Source: Ruegeria sp. THAF57
GTDB lineage: Bacteria > Pseudomonadota > Alphaproteobacteria > Rhodobacterales > Rhodobacteraceae
Assembly (NCBI RefSeq): GCF_903914075.1
Contig: NZ_CAIWNQ010000001.1
Location: forward strand, 124,001-188,000
Reading direction: 5' to 3'
DNA length: 64,000 nt
This document shows positions 16,906-25,538 of this stretch, piece after piece. The notes beneath the pieces are model-generated. The model was not told the origin of the DNA and ran no database searches. It saw only the letters and a list, made by a program, of their open reading frames with translations. The position numbers were made by a program, and so were the translations under genes. Position 1 is the stretch's first letter, and every line of letters begins with the position of its first letter.

Positions 16906-17634
16906 ATGCGCCTTGTCCTTTTGTGCCTGAGCCTGACGCTCTCCGCTACCCCCTCTTGGTCGCAAGAGGCGTTGGGACTTGCTGCCCCCGCCGAGGTTAC
17001 AGACTCTGGTCTTTTGCAACATATCCTTCCGCGCTTCTCTCTCAAGACCGGGATACGCGTTATTGCGGATGACACGGGCGTTCTTGTGTTGGAAACGGAA
17101 CCGCCGGGCGATCCTGTCTTTGCCCGGAACAGCGTGATTTACCATTTGCGCATCCAGGATGACGCCAAACACGAAAGGTTCCGCGACTGGCTGCTTTCGG
17201 ATATCGGCAAACGCACCGTGGAAGGGTTCAGCCCCAACAGCGGCCCGCCGTTTTCTGCCAGCTTCGAAGTCACCTCCATGCCGCAGGAAACCGTGATCGA
17301 CGGCAATGCAGCATTGGGCGAAGAACTGTCGATGACACATTGCGGGCGGTGCCACGTGATCGGCCCCAGGAACCGAATGAACGGTCTGGGCTCTACACCA
17401 TCTTTTGCGGTGCTGCGCGCAATGCCCGACTGGTCGGAACGGTTTGAGGCATTTTTTGCCCTCAACCCCCACCCGGCCTTCACGCAAATCGAAGGGCTGA
17501 CTGCTCCGTTCGATCCTGAACGCCCATCCCCCATCCATCCGGTCGAAATGACGCTGGATGACTTAGAGGCTATTTTGGCTTTCGTATCCGTCATAAAAGC
17601 CGCCGATCTTGGCGCGCCGCTTCAGCTTCAGTGA
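16906..17634 (+). CDS. Periplasmic c-type cytochrome with a shortened TupA-like N-terminal region
   Basis: The 242-residue protein starts with a signal peptide (to about residue 20, ending SWSQ). Residues 30-110 resemble two pieces of a tungstate-binding protein: SGLLQHILPRFSLKTGI matches the first helix of the TupA-like protein at 29391-30206 (SGLLDYILPGFEAETGI), and FRDWLLSDIGKRTVEGF matches its last helix (FIDWLIGPDGQAAIESY). The middle of that fold is missing. A heme c site CGRCH (Cys146, Cys149, His150) follows. It lies beside the formate dehydrogenase cluster and overlaps the convergent ferredoxin-like gene by seven bases. Role unknown; electron transfer is likely. Confidence 0.8.
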   Translation: MRLVLLCLSLTLSATPSWSQEALGLAAPAEVTDSGLLQHILPRFSLKTGIRVIADDTGVLVLETEPPGDPVFARNSVIYHLRIQDDAKHERFRDWLLSDIGKRTVEGFSPNSGPPFSASFEVTSMPQETVIDGNAALGEELSMTHCGRCHVIGPRNRMNGLGSTPSFAVLRAMPDWSERFEAFFALNPHPAFTQIEGLTAPFDPERPSPIHPVEMTLDDLEAILAFVSVIKAADLGAPLQLQ

Positions 17635-19580
17635 TCCTTTCTTTTTGAAAAATAGTCGTCGGTGGTGACGACCTTTGGCTTCGGATTGGACTGGAAGGGG
17701 TTGTCCTGCTGCTGAAACTGCGCATTTACGCGGCAGTTGTCGCACATCTGGATCATCCGCGCCTTGTCCGAGGTTGCGAACATCGGGTGCGTGCCCGACA
17801 GTTTTTCCATGATACGCTCGACTGTCGATTTGACCCCAAACAGCGCCCCGCATTCGACACAGGCGAACGGCTCTTCTTCATTCAACACCTGCTGGGACAG
17901 GGCCGCATCGCTGAGGTCCAGTTGCGGAACAAGCGTTATCGCATTCTCGGGGCAGATCGTTTTGCACATCCCGCATTGCAGACAGGCGTCCTGCTGAAAG
18001 TTCAACTGCGGCTTGTCCGGGTTGTCGATCAATGCACCGGATGGGCACAACGACACGCAACTCAGGCACAAGGTACAGGCGTCGGTGTTGACCGCGACGG
18101 CCCCATAGGGCGCGCCTTCGGGCAATGGCAACGGTGCCTCAGCTTGTGGATTTAGGGCCTGAGCTGACAACCGCGCAATCTGCCGGCGGTTGCCAAGCGG
18201 TAGAACCGGATCAGCCAGCGGAGCCGGGGCGTTTTGTTCGTACAATACATCACACAACGCGTCTGGATCGGCTTCGTCAATCAGACCAAACGCGTCCTTT
18301 CCGGCAATCGCCTGCGCCAGTTCAAGCTCACGACCCAGAGCCTCCCGTTCCGTTGTCGGCGCAAGCACGACATCTACCCGAGCAAATCCGTGTGCCAGCG
18401 CAGCCAGCATTTCGGCATGACCAAAACCGGAAATCACAGCCAACTCGATCGGGATCACATCAGACGGTAGCCCCCTACCGAAACGCGCAGCTAACCGGAT
18501 CATTTCCGCCCCATGTGCATCGTGGACCAGCAGCCGAGGGGCCAGCCCTCCGGCCCGGCGATAAGTCCGCGCAAGGATATGCATACGCGACAGCAAGGCC
18601 GATACAGGCGGGTCTTCATACGTGATTGCAGTCGATGGGCAGAGTGCAGCGCACGCCCCGCATCCCGCGCAAATCATTGGGTCAATTGCCACATGTTCAC
18701 CTGCCGGAGTGATTGCTCCGGTCGGGCAGATGTCCAGGCAATTCGTGCACCCGACCTGTTCGGCCCGGGAATGTGCGCAAAGGCTTTCCTCAACCCGAAC
18801 GTAAAGAGGTTTCTCAAACGTGCCGACCAATTGCGCGGCGTCGAACATCATCCGTTCGACGGCGACAGCATCCTTGGGGTCCACACTCAGATACCCCTCA
18901 CGTTTGGCGGGGGCCTGCACAAACGGGGTCCCGCCTGTAAGGTCCAAAACGATGTCGCAGGACGATTTGGCCTTATCGCGCGGCTCGCTCCAGGCAAAGG
19001 CACCTCGCCCGCCAGGTTCAAGTTGCTGCAAGGCGTCCAACGCCAACGTGAACCCGCCCAATGCCCCATTCAGCGATTTGATGCGCCCCCGAACAACGTC
19101 GTAGGCGCGCGACATTGGTTCAGCGTCGTCCGTCACCAACACCGTTACAGCCAGCGCGGTTGCCAGCCGCTCGGCCGCGTCAAAAGCGACAGCTCCGGGT
19201 CCGATAATAAAACAGGTCCCTTCGCTGAAAACATCCACACTTGGCGTTATGGGTTGGGGCAGCATAGCCTCGGCCGCAAGGGCCGCCATCTTGGGCGCTG
19301 CATCTTTCCCTTGCTCGGACCAGCCTGCGCGATCTCGCAGGTCGACGAACCCTGGCGCCTCCAATTCCAATTCTTCCGCTAGCGCACGAAAAACGTCCTG
19401 CTCCTGCCCGCAGGCGATAAGTGTGTCGCCTTCTTGCATTAACGCAGCCGCCGCTTCGATCTCACGGGTACATAGGGCGGTGTGAACCTTTGAGCACGCC
19501 ACATCACAGGCCGACGCAAGCTTTTCGGCGTCAATGGATTGAGACCCCGCGCAGTCACAAAGAAGTATTTTGGTGCTCAT
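17628..19580 (-). CDS. Multi-cluster 4Fe-4S ferredoxin-like protein of formate dehydrogenase locus
   Basis: The 650-residue soluble protein carries two widely spaced pairs of ferredoxin motifs. The first pair is CTNCLDICP and CAGCGACAALCP in the middle; the second is CTLCLSCVSLCP and CLQCGMCKTICP near the C-terminus, giving about four [4Fe-4S] clusters. A CVEC...CDNC pair that may bind zinc or another cluster follows. The N-terminal 250 residues are a poorly conserved Rossmann-like region starting MSTKILLCDCAGS. ATG 19580 follows GGGGAGGGG. It is divergent from the DUF3305-FDH operon. Related proteins accompany DUF3305, DUF3306 and TorD-like genes in other proteobacteria; a role in maturation or electron transfer is inferred. 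Confidence 0.82.
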   Translation of the reverse strand: MSTKILLCDCAGSQSIDAEKLASACDVACSKVHTALCTREIEAAAALMQEGDTLIACGQEQDVFRALAEELELEAPGFVDLRDRAGWSEQGKDAAPKMAALAAEAMLPQPITPSVDVFSEGTCFIIGPGAVAFDAAERLATALAVTVLVTDDAEPMSRAYDVVRGRIKSLNGALGGFTLALDALQQLEPGGRGAFAWSEPRDKAKSSCDIVLDLTGGTPFVQAPAKREGYLSVDPKDAVAVERMMFDAAQLVGTFEKPLYVRVEESLCAHSRAEQVGCTNCLDICPTGAITPAGEHVAIDPMICAGCGACAALCPSTAITYEDPPVSALLSRMHILARTYRRAGGLAPRLLVHDAHGAEMIRLAARFGRGLPSDVIPIELAVISGFGHAEMLAALAHGFARVDVVLAPTTEREALGRELELAQAIAGKDAFGLIDEADPDALCDVLYEQNAPAPLADPVLPLGNRRQIARLSAQALNPQAEAPLPLPEGAPYGAVAVNTDACTLCLSCVSLCPSGALIDNPDKPQLNFQQDACLQCGMCKTICPENAITLVPQLDLSDAALSQQVLNEEEPFACVECGALFGVKSTVERIMEKLSGTHPMFATSDKARMIQMCDNCRVNAQFQQQDNPFQSNPKPKVVTTDDYFSKRKDH

Positions 19581-19742
19581 ATCCCCTCCCCGGACGTCGC
19601 GCCTTTTCTCAGCACAGTAGGCTGTATTCCCAAACTGGCAATGTAAACCCCACCTCAAAAACGGTTGGGTTCAGGTTCATGATCCCATTCAAGCCTTAAA
19701 ACCAAGGCATCCCGCGGGTTCCTCGCAAACTTGCGATCACGG

Positions 19743-19762
19743 TCTACGACTAAGGTCGTAGA
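19743..19762. promoter_or_regulatory. Inverted repeat, candidate operator of the formate dehydrogenase operon
   Basis: Two perfect 8-base arms, TCTACGAC and GTCGTAGA, flank a TAAG spacer. The site ends 8 bases before a possible -35 box TTGGCA (19771-19776), with TACCAT (19792-19797) as a weak -10 at a short 15-base spacing. The position suits a regulator site for the operon starting at 19844. The HTH-PBP protein at its 3' end is a candidate binder. Confidence 0.5.
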
Positions 19763-19809
19763 TGTCGGGCTTGGCACAGAGCTATTTTGTGTACCATAGT
19801 GGACCGAGG

Positions 19810-19838
19810 GGAAGGCAGGGGAGAGCCTTCCGGGGAGG
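19810..19838 (+). promoter_or_regulatory. Hairpin next to the Shine-Dalgarno of the DUF3305 gene
   Basis: A perfect 7-bp stem (GGAAGGC / GCCTTCC) with loop AGGGGAGA ends immediately before GGGGAGG (19832-19838), the Shine-Dalgarno for GTG 19844. The loop itself resembles a second ribosome-binding sequence. It could modulate initiation of the first gene of the FDH operon. Confidence 0.45.
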
Positions 19839-19843
19839 ATTAA

Positions 19844-20398
19844 GTGGCGAAGGCCGCAAGCCAGATCGAAATGCCAATTGGCGTCGTCGTGCGCAAAACA
19901 CCCGGTGTAACCCGCTGGGCCAAATGGAATTGGCGCGCCGTTGCCGTTCTGCCCGGTGCGGGTCCGGCTGATTGGCTTGAAATGCGACGCGAAGGTGAGG
20001 CCATTGAATACCATGCCGCCACCTTGCCACTGACCCTCTGGGCAGATGAAACCGAAGCCTACATGGTGAACCTGTCGGACGGGCAACCGTCGATCTATCT
20101 GGTTTTGCGTGATGCGCTGGATGGCAAGCGCCCGATGGACGCAGTTCTGGTCACCGCATCCCCGTTCGAGGGGCAGGACTATGCGGATACCGGAGAAGAG
20201 ATAGTAGAGAAGATTCCGATGACCGAAGGATTGATTGCCTGGGTTCGGGATTTCGCGTTGGAACATCACCGCGATGAGGTTTTCGTCAAACGCAAGCGCG
20301 ACAAGAAACGCACTGATCTGGTCGAAGATGGCAAGGGCGATGCGCGCATTCGACAAACCTCGGACGTCTACCGTGCACCTCGGAGGATCCTGCAGTGA
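19844..20398 (+). CDS. DUF3305 domain protein
   Basis: The 184-residue soluble protein fits DUF3305, a family found almost only with DUF3306 and formate dehydrogenase genes. Landmarks are the early MPIGVVVRKTPGVTRWAKWNW, the central YMVNLSDGQPSIYLVLR, and a basic C-terminus. The start is GTG 19844, preceded by GGGGAGGA. Its stop overlaps the GTG of the DUF3306 gene by four bases, so the two are translated together. Biochemical function is unknown; assembly of the enzyme is the usual guess from context. Confidence 0.87.
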   Translation: MAKAASQIEMPIGVVVRKTPGVTRWAKWNWRAVAVLPGAGPADWLEMRREGEAIEYHAATLPLTLWADETEAYMVNLSDGQPSIYLVLRDALDGKRPMDAVLVTASPFEGQDYADTGEEIVEKIPMTEGLIAWVRDFALEHHRDEVFVKRKRDKKRTDLVEDGKGDARIRQTSDVYRAPRRILQ

Positions 20399-20964
20399 CC
20401 GAAGCGCGCGATTTCTGGTCCCGCCGCAAGGCTGCAGTTCAGGCCGAAGCCGATGCCGAACTGCTGTTTGCCGAGGAACAGGCCGTTTCTGCGCAAAAGG
20501 CCGAACTGGAAGAAAAGACAGACGCCGAAATTTTGGCAGAGTTCAATCTGCCCGATCCCGATCATTTGCAGGCCGGAGATGACGTGTCGGGCTTTATGGC
20601 CAAAGCTGTGCCTGACCGCCTGCGTCGCCGTGCGCTGCGTCGGCTGTGGCGGCTGAACCCGGTGCTAGCCAATGTCGACGGACTTGTTGACTATGGCGAG
20701 GATTACACAGACGCGGCCTGTGTTATCGAAAATCTGCAGACCGCTTATCAGGTCGGTAAGGGAATGCTGGCTCATGTCGAAGCATTGGCAGCCGAGGCCG
20801 AAGCTGACGAGAGCAAGGCTGAAGAACCTCAGATCGAGTTGGAAGAAACCGACACGCCCGATGCGGAACCCGTTTTGATGGCGGCCGAAATAGAACTTGA
20901 TGAGCCGGACGAGGTCGAACTGACCCCTGCCCCGCGCCGTATGAAATTTGAATTCGAAGGGTGA
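20395..20964 (+). CDS. DUF3306 domain protein
   Basis: The 189-residue acidic protein has the DUF3306 pattern: an N-terminal FWSRRKAAV, then LPDPDHLQAGDDVSGFMAKAVPDRLRRRALRRLW. A low-complexity acidic C-terminal half ends in RRMKFEFEG. It starts at a GTG overlapping the DUF3305 stop (GTGA), and its own stop lies four bases before the chaperone start. It has no signal or membrane segment. Function unknown, strictly linked to formate dehydrogenase loci. Confidence 0.85.
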   Translation: MTEARDFWSRRKAAVQAEADAELLFAEEQAVSAQKAELEEKTDAEILAEFNLPDPDHLQAGDDVSGFMAKAVPDRLRRRALRRLWRLNPVLANVDGLVDYGEDYTDAACVIENLQTAYQVGKGMLAHVEALAAEAEADESKAEEPQIELEETDTPDAEPVLMAAEIELDEPDEVELTPAPRRMKFEFEG

Positions 20965-20968
20965 CCGA

Positions 20969-21577
20969 ATGACCGCAAATGAAGCGCAACAGATGGATGC
21001 CTCGGCCGAGGATCGCCTGCGCGCGGATTTCTACAATTTTCTGGGTCTGCTTTTGGCCGGCCCACCTGATCAAATGCTGCTGGATCAGGTGGTAGGACTC
21101 AGCGGCGATGACAGCGATCTAGGTCAGGCCATACAAGCGATGGCGCGGGTGGCAAAGGTCACCAAGCCCGCGTCGGCCGAGCGCGAGTTCAACGCCCTGT
21201 TCATCGGTTTGGGGCGCGGAGAGCTGCTGCCCTATGCCAGCTTCTACCTCACCGGGTTCCTGAACGAAAAACCCTTGGCGCAGTTGCGCAATGACATGGC
21301 CGCGCGGGGGATCACGCGGGCGCAGAATGTCTATGAACCAGAAGATAACATCGCATCCTTGATGGAGATGATGGCGGGCATGATCGTCGGGCGTTTCGGC
21401 CCGCCTGCCACGTTGGACGACCAGAAAGCGTTCTGGAACAAACATATCGGCCCTTGGGCCACGCATTTCTATTCTGATTTGGAAGGCGCCGAGAACTCGG
21501 TTCTTTATGCCTCGGTCGGTACTGCCGGTCGGGTCTTTATGGAGATCGAGCGCGAAGCCTTCCGAATGTCGGCGTAA
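20969..21577 (+). CDS. TorD-family molecular chaperone for formate dehydrogenase
   Basis: The 202-residue all-helical protein fits the TorD/DmsD family of system-specific chaperones. These bind the Tat signal or apoprotein of a molybdo- or tungsto-enzyme until the cofactor is inserted. Visible family marks are REFNALFIGLGRGELLPYASFYLTGFLNEKPLA, the following ArgxxMAARGI, and EPEDNIASLMEMMAGMI. The client is almost certainly the Tat-exported FdhA encoded two genes downstream. I chose ATG 20969; a TTG upstream within the DUF3306 gene is unlikely. Confidence 0.9.
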   Translation: MTANEAQQMDASAEDRLRADFYNFLGLLLAGPPDQMLLDQVVGLSGDDSDLGQAIQAMARVAKVTKPASAEREFNALFIGLGRGELLPYASFYLTGFLNEKPLAQLRNDMAARGITRAQNVYEPEDNIASLMEMMAGMIVGRFGPPATLDDQKAFWNKHIGPWATHFYSDLEGAENSVLYASVGTAGRVFMEIEREAFRMSA

Positions 21578-21634
21578 CCCGCCGCTCACCGGTGCCCGAT
21601 GGGCATCAAACCGCAATTGGGACAGGAGGAGCCC

Positions 21635-21823
21635 ATGAGCAAGACCAAGGAAGAAGGCGCAACGCGCCGCGATTTCCTTAAACTGGCCGGAACCGCAGCG
21701 CCCGCTGCCGTAGCCGCCGCCAGCCTGACCGGGAAAGCCGAAGCAGCAGAGCTGCCGACGGACGAAACCCGGATGCAGGACACAGCGCACACACGCGCCT
21801 ATCTCGACAGCGCCCGGTTCTAA
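21635..21823 (+). CDS. Formate dehydrogenase region Tat-target small protein
   Basis: The 62-residue protein carries a twin-arginine motif RRDFLKLAG followed by an alanine-rich hydrophobic stretch, and then a short polar tail that ends in ARF. It matches the small 'formate dehydrogenase region TAT target' family found just before fdhA. AGGAGG sits upstream of ATG 21635. It may assist export or anchor the enzyme; the mature part is only about 30 residues, so an enzymatic role is improbable. Confidence 0.87.
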   Translation: MSKTKEEGATRRDFLKLAGTAAPAAVAAASLTGKAEAAELPTDETRMQDTAHTRAYLDSARF

Positions 21824-21927
21824 ACCGGACGACGTCACACCCGACTGACGGTTGCGATTGGCCCTGACGTCGGCACCAACAGTACCAAGCCAGCCATGGC
21901 TTACATGGCCAGCAAGGGAGGAAAGAA

Positions 21928-24822
21928 ATGCTTAGGAAAAAGACCAACGGGGTTGCGAGACGCCCCCAGCGGACAAGTATCCTGTCCCAGGTCGGCGAGA
22001 AAACCGTCGATCGCCGCGCATTCCTGCGTGGCTCGGGCCTGACGATCGGCGGCCTAGCCGCGATCAGCGCCACGGGTGGAACCGTGACGCCAGCCAGTGC
22101 CCAAACAGCGGCCAACACCGCCGTTGAGAATATCAAATCCGTCTGCACCCACTGCTCGGTCGGTTGTACCGTCGTTGCCGAAGTGCAAAACGGTGTCTGG
22201 GTCGGGCAGGAACCCGGCTGGGACAGCCCATTCAACCTGGGTGCGCACTGCGCCAAGGGGGCATCAGTCCGCGAGCACGCCCATGGCGAGCGCCGCCTGA
22301 AATACCCGATGAAAAAGGAAGGCGGAGAGTGGAAGCGCATCAGCTGGGAACAGGCGATCGACGAGATCGGCGACGGCATGATGAACATCCGTCAGGAATC
22401 CGGTCCGGACAGCGTGTACTGGCTGGGGTCCGCGAAACATAATAACGAACAGGCCTATCTGTTCCGCAAGTTCGCTGCCTACTGGGGCACGAACAACGTG
22501 GACCATCAGGCCCGTATCTGCCACTCGACCACTGTTGCGGGCGTTGCGAATACATGGGGCTACGGCGCCATGACCAACTCGTATAACGACATGCACAACA
22601 GCCGGGCCATCTTTATCATCGGTGGTAACCCGGCCGAGGCGCACCCCGTCTCGCTGCTGCATATCCTGCGCGCGAAAGAGCAGAACAATGCCCCCCTGAT
22701 CGTCTGCGACCCGCGTTTCACGCGCACTGCGGCCCATGCGGATGAATATGTCCGCTTCCGCCCCGGCACCGACGTCGCTCTGGTCTGGGGTATCCTGTGG
22801 CATATCTTCGACAACGGTTGGGAGGACAAAGAGTTCATCCGCACCCGTGTCTGGGGCATGGACCAGATCCGCGAGGAAGTTGCCAAGTGGAACCCGGATG
22901 AGGTTGAGCGCGTCACCGGCACGCCCGGCTCTCAGCTACGCCGCGTCGCACGGACCATGGTGAACAACCGTCCCGGCACCGTTGTGTGGTGCATGGGCGG
23001 CACACAGCACACCAACGGCAACAACAACACCCGTGCCTACTGTGTTCTTCAGCTTGCGCTGGGCAACATGGGCACCTCGGGTGGTGGCACCAACATCTTC
23101 CGTGGCCATGACAACGTGCAGGGCGCGACGGACCTTGGTGTTCTGTCCCACACCCTGCCCGGCTATTACGGCCTGTCCGCAGGGGCATGGGGCCATTGGA
23201 GCCGTGTCTGGGGTGAAGATCTGGATTGGCTGAAAGGTCAGTTCGCCACGATCAAGGACAAGGAAGGCAAGGACAAGCCGCTCATGAATGAGCGCGGCAT
23301 CCCGGTTTCCCGCTGGATCGACGGTGTTCTGGAAGATCCAGCCAACATGGATCAGGACAACAACGTCCGTGCCATGGTTCTGTGGGGCCACGCGCCCAAC
23401 TCGCAGACCCGGATGACGGAAATGAAGACGGCGATGGAAAAGCTGGACATGCTGGTCGTGATCGACCCGTATCCCACCGTTTCCGCCGTGCTGCATGACC
23501 GCACCGACGGTGTCTACCTGTTGCCCGCCTGTACGCAGTTCGAAACACGTGGTTCGGCCACGGCATCGAACCGGTCGCTACAGTGGCGCGACAAAGTGGT
23601 TGATCCGCTGTTCGAAAGCTTGCCGGACGAGGTCATCATGGCCAAGTTCGCCAACAAGTTCGGATGGGCGGATCGGTTCTTCCGTAACATCGAAATGGAA
23701 GACCCGGAAACCCCGAATGTTGAAAGCATCACGCGTGAGTTCAACTCGGGTCTCTGGACCATCGGTTACACCGGTCAGTCGCCGGAACGTCTGAAAAGCC
23801 ATATGGCCAACCAGCACACGTTCGACAGAACCACGCTGCAAGCCATTGGTGGGCCCAACGACGGCGAGTACTACGGCCTTCCGTGGCCCTGCTGGGGCAC
23901 ACCGGAGATGGGTCATACGGGGACACCGAACCTCTATGACATGTCCAAGCCGGTGGCCGAAGGCGGCCTGACCTTCCGCGCCCGTTTCGGTGTGGAGCGG
24001 GATGGTGACAACCTGCTGGCCGAAGGGGTCTATAGCGTTGGATCGGAAATTCAGGATGGATATCCCGAATTCACGATGCAGATGCTGATGGATCTTGGCT
24101 GGGACGGCGACCTCACGGCCGAGGAACGCGCGGCAATCGACGCCGTTGCGGGACCAGAGACCAACTGGAAAACCGACCTTTCCGGCGGTATCCAGCGGGT
24201 TGCGATCAAGCATGGCTGTGCGCCCTTCGGGAACGCCAAAGCCCGCGCGGTCGTCTGGACCTTCCCGGACCCGATCCCACTGCATCGCGAACCGCTTTAT
24301 ACAAACCGGCGCGATCTGGTCGAGGACTATCCGACCTACGAGGACCGTCAGGCCTATCGCCTGCCAACCCTTTACGCTTCGATCCAAAAGAACGACTTTT
24401 CAAAGGATTATCCAATGATCCTGACGTCTGGTCGTCTGGTCGAATATGAAGGCGGCGGTGATGAGACACGGTCGAACCCGTGGCTGGCTGAACTGCAGCA
24501 GGATATGTTCGTCGAGATCAACCCCCGCGATGCCAACAACCTTGGTATCCGTGATGGGCAACAGGTCTGGGTCGAAGGTCCCGAAGGCGGAAGGGTTAAG
24601 GTGATGGCGATGCTGACCAACAGGGTCGGTGCCGGCGTTGCCTTTATGCCGTTCCACTTTGGCGGCCATTTCCAGGGGGATGATCTGCGGTCGAAATACC
24701 CCGCAGGAGCAGACCCCTATGTCTTGGGCGAAAGTTCAAACACCGCCCAGACCTATGGCTACGATTCAGTGACCCAGATGCAGGAGTCCAAGTGTACTCT
24801 CTGCAAGATCTGGGCAGCGTAA
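21928..24822 (+). CDS. fdhA: Formate dehydrogenase catalytic subunit, cysteine form, Tat-exported
   Basis: This subunit oxidises formate to CO2 at a bis-pterin molybdenum or tungsten site. The 964-residue product has a Tat signal (VDRRAFLRG, arginines 29-30) and binds a [4Fe-4S] cluster through Cys73, Cys76, Cys80 and Cys108. The active-site motif is ARICHSTTV with Cys198 encoded by TGC, so this is not a selenoprotein. The C-terminal molydopterin dinucleotide-binding domain covers roughly 800-964. AGGGAGGAAAG precedes ATG 21928. It is followed by the beta subunit 12 bases later. The convergent tungstate transporter makes tungsten a likely metal, though molybdenum cannot be excluded from sequence. 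Confidence 0.95.
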   Translation: MLRKKTNGVARRPQRTSILSQVGEKTVDRRAFLRGSGLTIGGLAAISATGGTVTPASAQTAANTAVENIKSVCTHCSVGCTVVAEVQNGVWVGQEPGWDSPFNLGAHCAKGASVREHAHGERRLKYPMKKEGGEWKRISWEQAIDEIGDGMMNIRQESGPDSVYWLGSAKHNNEQAYLFRKFAAYWGTNNVDHQARICHSTTVAGVANTWGYGAMTNSYNDMHNSRAIFIIGGNPAEAHPVSLLHILRAKEQNNAPLIVCDPRFTRTAAHADEYVRFRPGTDVALVWGILWHIFDNGWEDKEFIRTRVWGMDQIREEVAKWNPDEVERVTGTPGSQLRRVARTMVNNRPGTVVWCMGGTQHTNGNNNTRAYCVLQLALGNMGTSGGGTNIFRGHDNVQGATDLGVLSHTLPGYYGLSAGAWGHWSRVWGEDLDWLKGQFATIKDKEGKDKPLMNERGIPVSRWIDGVLEDPANMDQDNNVRAMVLWGHAPNSQTRMTEMKTAMEKLDMLVVIDPYPTVSAVLHDRTDGVYLLPACTQFETRGSATASNRSLQWRDKVVDPLFESLPDEVIMAKFANKFGWADRFFRNIEMEDPETPNVESITREFNSGLWTIGYTGQSPERLKSHMANQHTFDRTTLQAIGGPNDGEYYGLPWPCWGTPEMGHTGTPNLYDMSKPVAEGGLTFRARFGVERDGDNLLAEGVYSVGSEIQDGYPEFTMQMLMDLGWDGDLTAEERAAIDAVAGPETNWKTDLSGGIQRVAIKHGCAPFGNAKARAVVWTFPDPIPLHREPLYTNRRDLVEDYPTYEDRQAYRLPTLYASIQKNDFSKDYPMILTSGRLVEYEGGGDETRSNPWLAELQQDMFVEINPRDANNLGIRDGQQVWVEGPEGGRVKVMAMLTNRVGAGVAFMPFHFGGHFQGDDLRSKYPAGADPYVLGESSNTAQTYGYDSVTQMQESKCTLCKIWAA

Positions 24823-24834
24823 GGAGGAAAACGA

Positions 24835-25428
24835 ATGGCTAGAGCAAAGTTTCTCTGCGACGCTGAACGCTGCATCGAGTGCAACGCCTGTGTCACCGCG
24901 TGTAAGAACGAACACGAGGTGCCATGGGGCATCAACCGCCGCAGGGTGGTAACGATCAATGACGGCAACCCGGGCGAACGCTCGATCTCGGTGGCCTGTA
25001 TGCATTGTTCGGATGCGCCTTGCATGGCGGTGTGCCCGGTCGACTGCTTCTATCAAAACGAAGAAGGTGTCGTCCTGCACTCCAAGGACCTGTGCATTGG
25101 CTGCGGCTATTGCTTCTACGCGTGCCCGTTTGGCGCGCCGCAATATCCGCAGGCGGGCAACTTCGGATCGCGCGGCAAGATGGACAAATGTACCTTCTGC
25201 GCCGGCGGCCCCGAGGAAACGCACTCGACCGCAGAGTTCGCCAAATATGGTCGCAACCGGATCGCCGAGGGCAAATTGCCCATCTGCGCCGAGATGTGTT
25301 CCACCAAGGCCCTGCTTGCCGGTGACGGCGACGTGGTCTCGGCCATCTACCGTGAACGCGTTGTGGCGCGCGGGTTTGGCTCGGGCGCGTGGGGTTGGGG
25401 CACTGCCTACGACCAAAAAGACGGCTAA
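24835..25428 (+). CDS. fdhB: Formate dehydrogenase iron-sulfur (beta) subunit
   Basis: This 197-residue electron-transfer subunit carries cysteine groups for four [4Fe-4S] clusters: [37 protein letters not shown], and CTFC with a late CAEMC. It passes electrons from FdhA to the cytochrome b subunit. It has no signal peptide, so it is probably exported with FdhA by the Tat route. It starts 12 bases after fdhA behind AAGGAGG. A strong hairpin follows its stop, before the ABM-fold gene that separates it from fdhC. Confidence 0.93.
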   Translation: MARAKFLCDAERCIECNACVTACKNEHEVPWGINRRRVVTINDGNPGERSISVACMHCSDAPCMAVCPVDCFYQNEEGVVLHSKDLCIGCGYCFYACPFGAPQYPQAGNFGSRGKMDKCTFCAGGPEETHSTAEFAKYGRNRIAEGKLPICAEMCSTKALLAGDGDVVSAIYRERVVARGFGSGAWGWGTAYDQKDG

Positions 25429-25443
25429 GGTCTTAAAACAAAA

Positions 25444-25475
25444 CGACAGTCCCCGCGTCACGTCGGGGGCTGTCG
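25444..25475 (+). terminator. Strong hairpin after fdhB, possible attenuator
   Basis: A 12-bp stem pairs CGACAGTCCCCG with CGGGGGCTGTCG (one T-G wobble) around an 8-base loop. No T-run follows, so it is more likely an mRNA-stabilising or attenuating element than a full stop. Confidence 0.6.
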
Positions 25476-25538
25476 CACTAATTTGCGCGGCATCCACTGA
25501 TTGGATCCGCCGTACGACTTGACCGTGACGGAGTTGAA

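Noticed and set aside
19771..19791. Sigma-54 promoter before the fdh operon
   Set aside because: TGGCAC is present at 19772-19777, but the required GC of the -12 element is absent at the right spacing.
22519..22521. Selenocysteine at the FdhA active site
   Set aside because: The codon is TGC (Cys198), not TGA, and no SECIS-like element was sought or needed.
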